Origin: Mesorhizobium huakuii | GTDB lineage: Bacteria; Pseudomonadota; Alphaproteobacteria; Rhizobiales; Rhizobiaceae | NCBI RefSeq assembly: GCF_030160235.1 | Contig: NZ_BSNY01000021.1 | Location: forward strand, 186,001-250,000 | Direction of reading: 5' to 3' | Length of the DNA stretch: 64,000 nucleotides | Part shown: in pieces, positions 18,838 to 28,717 of the stretch | How the letters are laid out: every line of letters begins with the position of its first letter | Position numbering within the stretch: position 1 is the stretch's first letter | Made by a program: the position numbers and the translations under genes | The notes under the pieces: model-generated | Told to the model about the DNA's origin: nothing | Databases searched by the model: none | Seen by the model: the letters and a program-made list of their open reading frames with translations, nothing else

Positions 18838-20766
18838 TCAGAACGCCTGCCCGATGCCGGCATAGATGCCAAAATGCGGATCGCCGGGATCGCGGTTGAG
18901 CGGCACGGCCGCGTCGATGCGCAGCGGCCCGAACGGCGTGACGTAACGCAGGCCGACGCCGGCGCCGACCTTGACGTCGGAGAAGTTGGGCATCGACTTG
19001 GTCGAGACCGTGCCGGCATCGACGAACGGCACGATACCGATCGTATCGGTGACGGCTATGCGCATTTCGACCGAGGTCTCGAAGAAGGACAGGCCGCCGA
19101 TCGGCTGGCCGGTGAAGTCTTTCGGGCCGATGCCTTGGTAGGCATAGCCACGCACCGAACCGCCACCGCCGGAATAAAATCGCCGGTCGGCCGGAACGTT
19201 CTGCAGCCCGGTGCCGACGATCGAGCCGACGGCGACGCGCTCGGCCAGCACGAATTTCGAGGCCGTGTCGAGCGACTGATAGGCCGATCCCTCGCCCTTC
19301 AGCTTGAGGAAGGCGGCACCGCTCATGATGTCGTAGCTCGGTTCGGCATAGGCCAGCACCCGGAAGCCCCTGGTCGGGTTCAGCCTGCTATCCCTGTTGT
19401 CATAGACATATTGCAGCGGAACGCTGGCGATGAGGTAGGTGTGTTTGCCGAACGCATCCGTGACCCTGGAATAATCGAGGGCCACTTCCGCCGACACGGT
19501 CTGCTTCTTGTCCAGTTCGTAGGACAGGCCGGTGCTGCCCTTGACCGAGAAATGGTCATACGCATCCGGATGCTCGAGCACCGTCTTGACGCTGGCGAAG
19601 AACTTCGACGCCGGCCCGATCACGCCGGGTTTCTCGAACATGATGCCGGCATTGTAGTTCAGATCGGACAGGTTGTTGCTGCCGATGCCGCTGATGGCGC
19701 CGTCGATGCGCAGCTTTTCCGCGTGACCAAACAGGTTGCGGTGCCCCCAATAGCCTTCCAGGCCCAGCCCCTCCGTGTTCGAGAAGGTGCCGCCCAGGCC
19801 GAAATAGCGCGGCTTGCGCTCGCTGACCTGGACGCCGATCGGGATGTTGCCGTCGGCATCGAGCTTGTCGGCTTCCTTGAAGGTGACGCTGTTGAAGACT
19901 TCCAGCGCCAGCAGCCTGTCGCGCGCGTCGCTGATCTCCTGCGGCGAGTACTGCTTGCCGCGCTTCAAGCCCGTCATGTATTCGGTGAAATCGCGGTCGA
20001 CCTTCTCGGTGCCCTCCACCGTCGTCGCGCCATAGCCGGCGACCGGCCCGGCCGCGACCGTCAGCGTCACGTCGAGCGTCGAGGTCGCGTGGTCGGCGAC
20101 GATCTGCCGGTCGGTGACCTTGGCCAGCGGCCTGCCCTGCTCCTTCAGCGTCCGCACGATCAGCGCCTCGGCCTTGAGCACCGCGCCCGACCCGGCGTCG
20201 CCGCCCGATATCAGGCCGTAATCGGCGCTCATCAGTCCCGCCGCGTCGCCTTCCAGCTTGATATTGCCCAGAGTGAATTTGGGGCCGGCGGAGATGGTGA
20301 TCGCCACCGGAATCGGCTGCGGACCCTTGAATTCGGCGTCCGGCGGCAGTTCATCGAGCGGCTTGCCGTCGATGGTGACGGTGACCACGCCTTCGTAGCG
20401 GGCATCGGCATAAAGGGCGGCGACCAGTTGTTCACGGTCGCTGCGCGCCTTGGCCATCAGTCCGAGCGAACCGGAGACCGGCCGCCCTTCGTCGCCCTTC
20501 AGCGCCGAGGCGTTTTCGAGCTTCTTGACCAGATCCTTGTCGGCATCGGGCGCCGTGATGGTCACGGCATAGCGCAGCGGATCGACAATATCGGCGTCCT
20601 CGTCATTGGACGATCCCCACAGCTTGATGCCGAAAAGCTCGAAAGCCGCCGCAGGCCGTGATTCGGCGACCAGCGCGGTCGCGCACATCAACGCCAAAAG
20701 CAGGGCGCGCGGAAGCACGCGCCCTGGCGCGGTCCCTCCTGACATCTGCTCTTCATGCGCCGGCAT
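18838..20766 (-). CDS. tamA: Outer-membrane translocation and assembly module protein TamA (Omp85 family)
   Basis: A 642-residue Omp85-superfamily protein. It has a signal peptide (ALLLALMCATALVAESRPAAAFE), then POTRA-like domains (about 50-290), then a 16-strand-type beta-barrel domain. The barrel contains the RGY motif region GGGGSVRGYAYQGIGPKD and ends in GIYAGIGQAF with the terminal aromatic residue typical of BAM substrates. It partners TamB, encoded one base downstream. Met20766 is kept as start; a Met seven codons later is equally possible, and an AGGAGG just inside the frame leaves the true start uncertain. Confidence 0.93.
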   Translation of the reverse strand: MPAHEEQMSGGTAPGRVLPRALLLALMCATALVAESRPAAAFELFGIKLWGSSNDEDADIVDPLRYAVTITAPDADKDLVKKLENASALKGDEGRPVSGSLGLMAKARSDREQLVAALYADARYEGVVTVTIDGKPLDELPPDAEFKGPQPIPVAITISAGPKFTLGNIKLEGDAAGLMSADYGLISGGDAGSGAVLKAEALIVRTLKEQGRPLAKVTDRQIVADHATSTLDVTLTVAAGPVAGYGATTVEGTEKVDRDFTEYMTGLKRGKQYSPQEISDARDRLLALEVFNSVTFKEADKLDADGNIPIGVQVSERKPRYFGLGGTFSNTEGLGLEGYWGHRNLFGHAEKLRIDGAISGIGSNNLSDLNYNAGIMFEKPGVIGPASKFFASVKTVLEHPDAYDHFSVKGSTGLSYELDKKQTVSAEVALDYSRVTDAFGKHTYLIASVPLQYVYDNRDSRLNPTRGFRVLAYAEPSYDIMSGAAFLKLKGEGSAYQSLDTASKFVLAERVAVGSIVGTGLQNVPADRRFYSGGGGSVRGYAYQGIGPKDFTGQPIGGLSFFETSVEMRIAVTDTIGIVPFVDAGTVSTKSMPNFSDVKVGAGVGLRYVTPFGPLRIDAAVPLNRDPGDPHFGIYAGIGQAF

Positions 20767-20977
20767 TAAGACAACCTAGGTTACAAAACTAAAATTGGAA
20801 TGAAGTTCTGAAGCGCTCGTAAAGGGGCCACAATCCAATTGTCTGAAATAGGACGGGCTTGGAATTCACACCTTTTGCGTCGCCGCAAGAATGCGTGATC
20901 CCCTGTCCTATGGAGGTACTACCGGTCATCGGCCGGAAAGGAAACCGTTGGCAGGCGGAACCCTGCCGCGTCCTGTG

Positions 20978-21000
20978 TTGACAAGCTTGACTGAAGCTTG
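20978..21000 (+). promoter_or_regulatory. TTGACA-like -35 box with an overlapping CAAGCTT-N5-AAGCTTG dyad
   Basis: TTGACA at 20978-20983 is overlapped by a perfect inverted repeat, CAAGCTT (20982-20988) and AAGCTTG (20994-21000), with a 5-base centre. It lies 38-60 bp before the alpha-2-macroglobulin start. The expected -10 hexamer 17 bp downstream (AACATG) is poor, so the promoter call is weak; the dyad itself is clear and could be an operator. Confidence 0.4.
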
Positions 21001-21037
21001 AACATGCCTGGACGTCTGCAATTGTCTGGAGGGTGTA

Positions 21038-24000
21038 ATGGCAATGCGCGCGGCCCGTGGTCTGTCGATCCTGATCCTTCTCTTCTTCGCCTGGAGCAGC
21101 GTTGCGCAGGCGGCCGAGGCCCGGCGAATCGCAACGACGGACAATTCCGACTATTTCGGCTTTGATCTCAGATCCGACCAGAATGTCACCCTCGACCAGT
21201 GCAAGACGACATGCCTTGGCGATCCGGCCTGCCGCGCCTTCACCTACAACACCAAGGCCAAATGGTGCTTTCTCAAATCCGACTATAATCAGCTGAAGCC
21301 GTTCAACGGCGCGGTCGCCGGCAAGGTCGTCAGGATTGACGGCGATCCCGATATCGGCGCGCCGCCGGAGCTCGCCTTCTTCCCCAACTGGATGGCCGAC
21401 CAGGCCCAGCAGTACCGCAACAGGCTGCTTGGCCCGGCCTTTGACAAGCCGACCGAAGGCATGGCGGCCCTGATCAGCTCGGCCGAACAGGCCGTGCTGA
21501 CCGGCGATCATCGCTCCGCCATGCAGAAATACGAGGCCGCGGTCTCGGTGATGCCTGACGATGGCCGGCTCTGGCTCAATCTGGCGCGTGAAACGCTGGC
21601 CGTGCAGCCCGCCGCCAACACCTCCGAAGCGTCCACCTTGCCGATGAACGCCACTTCCGCCGCCTTCAACGCCTATAAGCTCTTGCGCACCACCAAGACC
21701 CGCGCGGACGTGCTGGCGCTGCTTGGCGCCGGCCTCGACAAGCGCGATCTCTACCGCCCGGCGCTGCAGGCCTATGAGGCGAGCCTCGCGCTCGTGACGT
21801 CGCCGGCCGTGCAGGCCGACTATGCCGATCTCAAGGCCCGCAAGGGTTTCCGTGTCGTCGACCACAGCGTCGATGCCGACACCAGCGCGCCGCGCATCTG
21901 CGCGCAATTCTCCGAGGAATTGGTCAAGACCGGCGTCGACTACGCGCAGTTCGTCACCGTCGACAACGCGCCGCCGAAGGGCGTCGAGGCCAAGGATAAG
22001 CAGATCTGCGTCGAAGGCCTCGAACACGGCCAGCATTATGACGTCACCTTCCGCGCCGGCCTGCCGGCGGCCATCGGCGAAGTGACCGCCGCTCCCGTGG
22101 TGCTGTCGATCTATGTGCAGGATCGCGCGCCCTCCGCCCGCTTCACCGGCGACAGCTTCGTCCTGCCGGCCGGCGCGCGCCGCGGCATTCCGGTCGTCAC
22201 CGTCAACATGAACGCCGCCGAGATGAAGCTCTATCGCATCGGCGACCGTTCGCTGGCGCAGCTTCTGTCGGGCTACCAGTTCCTGCACCAGCTCGACAGC
22301 TATGACATTTCCAACATTTCCGAGCAGATGGGCGCGCCGGTCTGGCAGGGCCAGCTCGACATCGCCAACGACCTCAACAAGGAGGTCACCACCTCCTTCC
22401 CGGTCGACCAGGCGCTGCCGCAGCGCAAGCCCGGCGTCTATGTGCTGACCGCCCAGGCCGTCAATGGCAAGGGCGATGACTACAATTCGCTGGCCACGCA
22501 GTGGTTCGTCGTCTCCGACATCGGCCTGTCGACCTATACCGGCCAGGACGGGCTCAACGTCTTTGCCCGTTCGCTGGGCTCGGCCAAGCCGATCGCCGGC
22601 GCCGAACTGACGCTGGTTGCCCGTAACAACGAGATTCTCGGCACAGCGACATCGGATGCCGACGGCCATGCCGTCTTCAATCCCGGCCTGACGCGCGGCG
22701 ACGGCGGCATGGTGCCGGCCGTGCTGATGGCCAAGCAGGGCGACAATGATTTCGTCTTCCTCGACATGTCCAAGGCCGGCTTCGACCTGTCGGACCGCGG
22801 CGTCACCGGGCGCGCGGCGCCCGGCGCGCTCGACGTCTATGCCTGGACCGAGCGCGGCATTTACCGCGCCGGCGAGGATGTCCATGTCGCCGCCCTTGCC
22901 CGCGATGGCGCCGCCAAGGCGGTCGAGAATCTGCCGCTGACCTTCATCTTCTCGCGCCCCGACGGCGTCGAGGACCGCCGCATCGTCAGCGACGGCGCTT
23001 CGGCCGGCGGCCATGCCGTCGACCTGCCGCTCGAACCCAACGCCATGCGCGGCACCTGGTCGGTGTCGATCCATACCGATCCGAAACAGCCGGCGGTCGC
23101 CAGCCAGATGTTCCTGGTCGAGGATTTCGTGCCGGATCGCATCGAATTCGACATGAAGGCCGACAAGCAGGAAATCGAGCGCGGCGAAACCGCCAACATC
23201 AACATTGACGGCCGCTTCCTCTATGGCGCGCCGGCGGCGGGCCTGGCACTGGAAGGCGAACTGACGCTGTCGACGGCACGCGACTGGGACCGCTTCCCCA
23301 ACTTCTCCTTCGGCCTCGCCGACGAGCAGTCGGCGGAGCCCACCGTCACGCCGCTGACCAACCTGCCGGTGGTTGGCGATGACGGCAAGGCGACCTTCCC
23401 AGTCACCGTCGACCAGTTGCCCTCGACCACCAAGCTGGTCAACGGCAAGGTGACGGTGCGCATGCGCGAAACCGGCGGCCGCGCCATCGAGCGCTCGCTC
23501 AACATCGGTATCCGCCCCCAAAACCATATGATCGGCATCCGTCCGGACTTCGCCGATGGTGAGGTGCCGCAGGGCGGCACGGCCAAGTTCAGCCTGATCG
23601 CCGTCGCTCCCGATGGCAAGCGCGAGGCGCTGAAAGGCGCGCAGTGGACGCTGGTCAAGGTCGAACGCAATTACCAATGGTACCGCTCCAACAATTCGTG
23701 GAGCTATGAACCGGTGACCTTCACTAAGTCGATCGCCAATGGCCAGATCGACCTCGGCGCCGACGGCGACGCTACCGTCTCCGTGCCGGTCGACTGGGGC
23801 CAGTACCGGCTCGAGGTCGAAACATCAGACCCCGAGGGTCCGGCGACCAGTTATGAGTTCGACGCCGGCTGGTATGTCGCCTCGACCACCACGGAAACGC
23901 CTGACGGCCTGGAAATCGCTCTCGACAAGGACAATTATGCCGCGGGCGAAGTGGCCAAGCTGAAGGTTTCGCCGCATTTTGCCGGCGAACTTCTGATCAA

Positions 24001-26518
24001 TATCGGTTCCGACAAGCTGTTGAAGACCATCACGGCCACCGTGCCGGCCGGCGGCAGCACCGTCGACATCCCGGTCGGTGACGATTGGGGCGCCGGCGCC
24101 TATGTCACGGCAACCCTGTTCCGGCCCGGCGACGCGCAGGAAACGCGCATGCCGGCCCGCGCCATCGGCGTGAAATGGCTGAAGGTCGATCCGGGCGCCA
24201 AGAAGCTCGCGGTCACGCTGACGCCGCCGGACAAGACGATGCCGCGCCAGCAGCTGTCGATCCCGGTTTCCGTGGCCGGCGTGCAGCCGGGCACCAACGC
24301 CTATGTCATGGTCGCCGCCGTCGATGTCGGCATCCTCAATCTGACCAACTACAAGGCGCCGGACCCGGAGAACTGGTTCTTCGGCCAGCGCATGCTGGGC
24401 ATGGAGATCCGCGACATCTATGGCCGGCTGATCGACGGCTCGCTCGGCACCACCGGCAAGCTCAGGACCGGCGGTGACGGCGCCAACATGCAGACGCAAG
24501 GCAGCCCGCCCACCGAAAAGCTGGTCGCCTTCTTCTCCGGCCCCGTCCAGCTCGACGCGGACGGCAAGGCACGGATCGACTTCGACATCCCGCAGTTCAA
24601 CGGCACCGTGCGCGTCATGGCCGTCGCCTGGACCAAGGAAGCGGTCGGCCATGCCACGTCGGACGTCATCGTGCGCGACCCCATAGTCATCACCGCCGGC
24701 CTGCCGCGCTTCCTGGCGCCCGGCGACAACGCCGTGATGCGGCTCGACGTGGCCGACACCGACGGCCCGGCCGGCGACTATGCCTTCTCGATCGACACGA
24801 CAGGCGACCTGTCGACGGGCGACAAGCCCCTGCCCCAGAAGCTGACGCTCGCCCAGGGCAAGCGCCAGACGCTGACCGTGCCGCTGATCGCCAAGACGCC
24901 GGGCAATGCCTCGCTCACCATCAAGCTGGCACACGCCGACGGCACCAAGGTCGAGCAGACGCTCTACGTGCCGGTGCGCCCGGCGCAATTGCCGGTCACC
25001 ACGCGCCTTGTGGTTGACCTCAAGGGCAATGGCGGCGCGCTGCGCGTCGACAAGGAGCTGCTTGCGGCAAGCCTGCTGGAAGGCGCTTCCGTCAGCGTCG
25101 GCGTTTCGCAGGCGGCTGCCTTCGACGTGCCCTCGCTCCTCATGACGCTCGACCGCTACCCCTATGGTTGCGCCGAGCAGACCACCAGCCGCGCCATGCC
25201 GCTTCTCTATGTCAACGAGATGGCCTCGGGCATCGGCATGGAAAGCGACCCCGAGTTGCATGGCCGCATCCAGGATGCCATCTACAAGGTGCTGAGCTAC
25301 CAGTCCTCGAGCGGCAGCTTCGGCCTGTGGGGTCCGGGCTCCGGCGATCTGTGGCTCGACGCCTATGTCAGCGAGTTCCTGACCAGGGCGCGGGAGCAGA
25401 AATACGAGGTGCCGGCGCAGGCCATGAACCAGGCGCTGAGCAATCTGCAGAACTCGCTCGGCTACGACCAGAGCGTACAGGACCGCGGCAGCGAGATCGC
25501 CTACGCCCTCTACGTCCTGGCCCGCAACAAGAAGGCCTCGATCGGCGATCTGCGCTACTATGCCGACACCCAGCTCGAAGCCTTCTCGAGCCCGATGGCC
25601 GTTGCCCAGCTGGCGGCGAGCCTTGCGCTCTACGGCGACACCCAGCGTTCGGAAGCGACGTTCAAGACCGCGCTGCAGCTCGCCAAATCGAGCTCCGACT
25701 ACGACTGGTACCGCTCCGACTACGGCTCGGCCTTGCGTGACGGCGCGGCGATGCTGTCGCTGGCGGCGGAATCGAAGCCGGTCTCGTCGGTCGTGCCGGA
25801 GTTGATCAAGCTGGTGACCAGGCAACGCGCCGAAGCCCGCTGGACCAGCACCCAGGACGATTCCTGGATGCTGCTGGCGGCCCGCGCGCTGAAGGAGGGC
25901 AATGACTCGATCACGCTCTCCGTCAATGGCGCGCCGCATTCGGGCGGCTATTCCAACCAGGTCAACGGCTCCGAACTGGTCGACAGCCCGCTCGAAATCG
26001 CCAACACCGGCAAGACCCCGCTGCAGGCCGTCGTCACCACCGTGGCGTCGCCGATCCAGCCCCTGCCGGCTGGCGGTGACGGCTTCACCATCAACCGCAC
26101 CTACTACAAGCTCGACGGCACCGAAGCCAATGTGACGGAGGCTACCCAGAACGAACGCTATGTGGTCGTGCTCAAGGTCACCGAGCAGAACAGCTGGCCA
26201 TCGCGCCTGCTGGTCACCGACCTGTTGCCGGCTGGCTTCGAGATCGACAATCCCGGCCTGGTCTCCAGCGCCCAGTTGACGAACTTCTCCTGGCTGGCAC
26301 AGACCGACGCCGCCCATCTCGAATTCCGCGACGACCGTTTCGTCGCGGCGTTCAACCCCGCCGATGGCGACCACGACCACAATCTGACGCTCGCCTATGT
26401 CGTGCGCGCCGTGACACCAGGCACCTATGCCCACCCGGCCGCAACGGTGGAAGACATGTACCGGCCGCAATACTCGGCCCGCACTGCCACCGGCATGATG
26501 GAAATCAAGGCGCCGTAA
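21038..26518 (+). CDS. Alpha-2-macroglobulin family protein with N-terminal PAN/Apple domain
   Basis: An 1826-residue periplasmic protein with a signal peptide (residues 1-27, cleavage near AQAAEA). A Cys-rich PAN/Apple-like domain follows (about 30-105, with TLDQCKTTCLGDPACRAFTYN and KAKWCFLKS). Then come repeated macroglobulin domains and the thioester region YPYGCAEQTT, with the CxEQ motif at residues 1378-1381, so the bait-trap thioester is intact. The helical thioester domain and receptor-like C-terminus follow. Bacterial A2Ms are thought to trap proteases and protect the envelope together with PbpC, whose gene lies just downstream. GGAGGG a few bases before the ATG supports the start. 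Confidence 0.93.
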   Translation: MAMRAARGLSILILLFFAWSSVAQAAEARRIATTDNSDYFGFDLRSDQNVTLDQCKTTCLGDPACRAFTYNTKAKWCFLKSDYNQLKPFNGAVAGKVVRIDGDPDIGAPPELAFFPNWMADQAQQYRNRLLGPAFDKPTEGMAALISSAEQAVLTGDHRSAMQKYEAAVSVMPDDGRLWLNLARETLAVQPAANTSEASTLPMNATSAAFNAYKLLRTTKTRADVLALLGAGLDKRDLYRPALQAYEASLALVTSPAVQADYADLKARKGFRVVDHSVDADTSAPRICAQFSEELVKTGVDYAQFVTVDNAPPKGVEAKDKQICVEGLEHGQHYDVTFRAGLPAAIGEVTAAPVVLSIYVQDRAPSARFTGDSFVLPAGARRGIPVVTVNMNAAEMKLYRIGDRSLAQLLSGYQFLHQLDSYDISNISEQMGAPVWQGQLDIANDLNKEVTTSFPVDQALPQRKPGVYVLTAQAVNGKGDDYNSLATQWFVVSDIGLSTYTGQDGLNVFARSLGSAKPIAGAELTLVARNNEILGTATSDADGHAVFNPGLTRGDGGMVPAVLMAKQGDNDFVFLDMSKAGFDLSDRGVTGRAAPGALDVYAWTERGIYRAGEDVHVAALARDGAAKAVENLPLTFIFSRPDGVEDRRIVSDGASAGGHAVDLPLEPNAMRGTWSVSIHTDPKQPAVASQMFLVEDFVPDRIEFDMKADKQEIERGETANINIDGRFLYGAPAAGLALEGELTLSTARDWDRFPNFSFGLADEQSAEPTVTPLTNLPVVGDDGKATFPVTVDQLPSTTKLVNGKVTVRMRETGGRAIERSLNIGIRPQNHMIGIRPDFADGEVPQGGTAKFSLIAVAPDGKREALKGAQWTLVKVERNYQWYRSNNSWSYEPVTFTKSIANGQIDLGADGDATVSVPVDWGQYRLEVETSDPEGPATSYEFDAGWYVASTTTETPDGLEIALDKDNYAAGEVAKLKVSPHFAGELLINIGSDKLLKTITATVPAGGSTVDIPVGDDWGAGAYVTATLFRPGDAQETRMPARAIGVKWLKVDPGAKKLAVTLTPPDKTMPRQQLSIPVSVAGVQPGTNAYVMVAAVDVGILNLTNYKAPDPENWFFGQRMLGMEIRDIYGRLIDGSLGTTGKLRTGGDGANMQTQGSPPTEKLVAFFSGPVQLDADGKARIDFDIPQFNGTVRVMAVAWTKEAVGHATSDVIVRDPIVITAGLPRFLAPGDNAVMRLDVADTDGPAGDYAFSIDTTGDLSTGDKPLPQKLTLAQGKRQTLTVPLIAKTPGNASLTIKLAHADGTKVEQTLYVPVRPAQLPVTTRLVVDLKGNGGALRVDKELLAASLLEGASVSVGVSQAAAFDVPSLLMTLDRYPYGCAEQTTSRAMPLLYVNEMASGIGMESDPELHGRIQDAIYKVLSYQSSSGSFGLWGPGSGDLWLDAYVSEFLTRAREQKYEVPAQAMNQALSNLQNSLGYDQSVQDRGSEIAYALYVLARNKKASIGDLRYYADTQLEAFSSPMAVAQLAASLALYGDTQRSEATFKTALQLAKSSSDYDWYRSDYGSALRDGAAMLSLAAESKPVSSVVPELIKLVTRQRAEARWTSTQDDSWMLLAARALKEGNDSITLSVNGAPHSGGYSNQVNGSELVDSPLEIANTGKTPLQAVVTTVASPIQPLPAGGDGFTINRTYYKLDGTEANVTEATQNERYVVVLKVTEQNSWPSRLLVTDLLPAGFEIDNPGLVSSAQLTNFSWLAQTDAAHLEFRDDRFVAAFNPADGDHDHNLTLAYVVRAVTPGTYAHPAATVEDMYRPQYSARTATGMMEIKAP

Positions 26519-26568
26519 GGTGCCTGTGGTGGCGATCATGCAAAAGGCGATGGCGCCAATGACAACCT

Positions 26569-26626
26569 CCTTCTCCCCGTCACTATACGGGGAGAAGGTG
26601 GCGGCAGCCGGATGAGGGGCAGCGCC
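26569..26626. repeat. RIME-type palindromic repeat between the A2M gene and pbpC
   Basis: The perfect stem CCTTCTCCCCGT and ACGGGGAGAAGG (26569-26580, 26587-26598) is followed by a GGATGAGGGGCAGCGCC tail. The same composite recurs at 58938-58994, and related forms lie at 52579-52603 and 61030-61190. The tail supplies the purine-rich GAGGGG just before the likely pbpC start. Confidence 0.8.
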
Positions 26627-28717
26627 ATGCTTTCAAGAAAGCTCCTCCGCCGCGCCGCCATAACCGGAGCTTCCTGCGCCGGCATTCTCGCGATCTCCGC
26701 CGCCACCCTGTGGGAGCTCGACCGCGCCTTCCCGCCGCCGCTGCCGGCGGAGCTCACCGTCTCGACCGAAGTCCAGGACCGCGATGGCCAGCTGTTGCGC
26801 GCCTTTGCCACGCCGGACGGCTATTGGCGGCTCGAAACACGGCTCGACCAGGTCGACAAGCAGTTCGTCGACATGCTGGTCACCTATGAGGACAAGCGCT
26901 TCTGGGATCATCAGGGCGTCGACGTGCTGGCACTTGGCCGCGCCGCCGGCCAGCTCATCACCAGCGGCCACATCGTCTCCGGCGGCTCGACGCTTTCGAT
27001 GCAGCTCGCCCGTCTGATCGAGCCACGCGAAAGCCGCAGCCTCGGCTCCAAGATCAAGCAGATGCTGCGCGCCATCCAGATCGAGCGCCGGCTGTCGAAG
27101 AAAGAAATCCTCGAGCGCTATCTCACCCTTGCGCCCTATGGCGGCAATCTGGAAGGCGTGCGCGCCGCTTCGCTCGCCTATTTCGGAAAGGAGCCGAAGC
27201 GGCTCACCGTCTCGGAAGCCGCCCTGCTCGTGGCGCTGCCTCAGTTGCCGGAAAAGCGCCGGCCCGACCGCAACCTCGCAATCGCCCACGCCGCCCGCGA
27301 CCGCGTGCTGACCCGCATGGTCTCCTCGGGCCTGATCGGCGAGCGCGAGGCCGCGCGCGCCGCCCTTGACGACGTGTCGGGCCTGCGCCGCACTCTGCCG
27401 GCGCTTGCCCCGCATGCCGCCTATGCGATGCTGCCCAGAGCCGTTCCCGGCCAGCCGCTCAAGCTGACGATCCGCAAAAGCGTCCAGGAAGGGCTGGAGC
27501 AGGTGGCGCGCGATGCCGCCACCAGGCTTGGACCTCGCCTCTCCGTCGCCATGGTGCTGGCCGATTCCCGCACCGGCGACATTCTGGGCGAAGTCGGCTC
27601 GGCCAATTTCTTCGACGCCAGCCGCTCGGGCTGGATCGACATGACCAAGATCGTGCGTTCGCCCGGCTCGACGCTGAAGCCGTTCATCTATGGCCTCGCC
27701 TTCGAACAGGGACTGGTGGCGCAAGAAACGCTGATCGAGGACAGCCCGGTCGATTTCGGCGGCTACCGGCCCAAGAATTTCGACATGGGCTACCAGGGCG
27801 ATGTCAGCGTCCGCCAGGCCCTGCAGCTGTCGCTCAACGTGCCGGCGATCCGCGTGCTCGACGCGGTCGGTCCGGCGCGGCTGACCGCGCGCTTCCGGCA
27901 GGCCGGCGTTAACCCGATCCTGCCGGTCAACGAGGCGCCGGGCCTGGCCATCGGCCTCGGCGGCGTCGGCGTCACGCTGCGCGACCTCGTCCAGCTCTAT
28001 ACGGGGCTCGCCAATGGCGGCAAGACGCACACGCTGCATGACGGCACCGAGCCGGCCAATGCCGAGCGCACCACCGCCACCATCCTCAACGACCAGGCGA
28101 ACTGGCAGGTCATCGACATCCTGTCGGGGGTCAAGCCGCCCGAAGGCGCCTTGCAGCGCGGCATCGCCTACAAGACCGGCACGTCCTACGGCTACCGCGA
28201 CGCGTGGTCGGTCGGCTTCGACGGCCGCTACGTGCTGGGCGTCTGGGTCGGACGTCCCGATGCCAGCGCCGTGCCGGGCCTTTCCGGCTATGTCTCGGCC
28301 GCCCCCATCCTGTTCGAGGGCTTTGTCCGCTCGGGCCTGGCTACCGTGCCGCTGCCGGGCAAGCCGCCCGGCGCCTTCACCCCCAAGCGCGAGGACCTGC
28401 CGGTGACGCTCGCCCGCTTCGGCGCCGGCGCCGATGGCCTGATGCAGGCGACGCCGACCGAGCCCGCGCCGACGATCATCTTCCCGCCGGACGGCGCCCG
28501 CGTCGACCTTGCCACCAATTCCGCCGAGGCTACGCCGCTGGTATTGAAACTACAGGGCGGCCGTGCTCCGTTCCGCTGGCTTGCGAACGGCAAGCCGCTG
28601 GTTGGCCTCGACCGCCGCCGCACCGCGACCTGGCAACCGGACGGTGCCGGCTACTCGACGCTGACCGTGATCGACGCGGCCGGGCGAGCGGCGAGCGTGA
28701 AAGTGTTCGTTGAATAG
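26627..28717 (+). CDS. pbpC: Penicillin-binding protein 1C (bifunctional glycosyltransferase/transpeptidase)
   Basis: A 696-residue class A PBP of the PbpC type. It has an N-terminal membrane anchor, then a GT51 domain with EDKRFWDHQGVD (catalytic Glu88) and GGSTLSMQLARL (about 119-130). The transpeptidase has SxxK at STLK (348-351), SLN (402-404) and KTGTS (516-520). The C-terminal PbpC-specific domain (about 600-696) ends in RAASVKVFVE. All catalytic motifs are intact. The start at 26627 is preferred because GAGGGG lies seven bases upstream; an ATG at 26612 falls inside the repeat with poorer spacing. It is paired with the A2M gene, as in many proteobacteria. Confidence 0.93.
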   Translation: MLSRKLLRRAAITGASCAGILAISAATLWELDRAFPPPLPAELTVSTEVQDRDGQLLRAFATPDGYWRLETRLDQVDKQFVDMLVTYEDKRFWDHQGVDVLALGRAAGQLITSGHIVSGGSTLSMQLARLIEPRESRSLGSKIKQMLRAIQIERRLSKKEILERYLTLAPYGGNLEGVRAASLAYFGKEPKRLTVSEAALLVALPQLPEKRRPDRNLAIAHAARDRVLTRMVSSGLIGEREAARAALDDVSGLRRTLPALAPHAAYAMLPRAVPGQPLKLTIRKSVQEGLEQVARDAATRLGPRLSVAMVLADSRTGDILGEVGSANFFDASRSGWIDMTKIVRSPGSTLKPFIYGLAFEQGLVAQETLIEDSPVDFGGYRPKNFDMGYQGDVSVRQALQLSLNVPAIRVLDAVGPARLTARFRQAGVNPILPVNEAPGLAIGLGGVGVTLRDLVQLYTGLANGGKTHTLHDGTEPANAERTTATILNDQANWQVIDILSGVKPPEGALQRGIAYKTGTSYGYRDAWSVGFDGRYVLGVWVGRPDASAVPGLSGYVSAAPILFEGFVRSGLATVPLPGKPPGAFTPKREDLPVTLARFGAGADGLMQATPTEPAPTIIFPPDGARVDLATNSAEATPLVLKLQGGRAPFRWLANGKPLVGLDRRRTATWQPDGAGYSTLTVIDAAGRAASVKVFVE

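Noticed and set aside
13563-18899. Long open frames on the + strand opposite tamB (about 790 and 960 codons)
   Set aside because: They are Arg/Gly/Ala/Asp/His-rich antisense shadows created by the high third-position GC of tamB; no domain motif or ribosome site is present.
18837-19019. A 61-codon N-terminal extension of tamB
   Set aside because: It would overlap tamA and reads as Arg/Ser/Pro-rich nonsense; the ATG at 18836 directly precedes the expected membrane anchor and follows the tamA stop by one base.
20789-26539. Open frames of more than 900 codons on the - strand opposite the alpha-2-macroglobulin gene
   Set aside because: They are low-complexity antisense products of a GC-rich gene with no recognisable protein features; the sense frame has a signal peptide, PAN domain and CAEQ motif.
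26569-26626. Insertion sequence or transposon ends
   Set aside because: The palindromes have no transposase gene, no target duplications that could be recognised and recur as short stand-alone units, so they are classed as RIME-type repeats.
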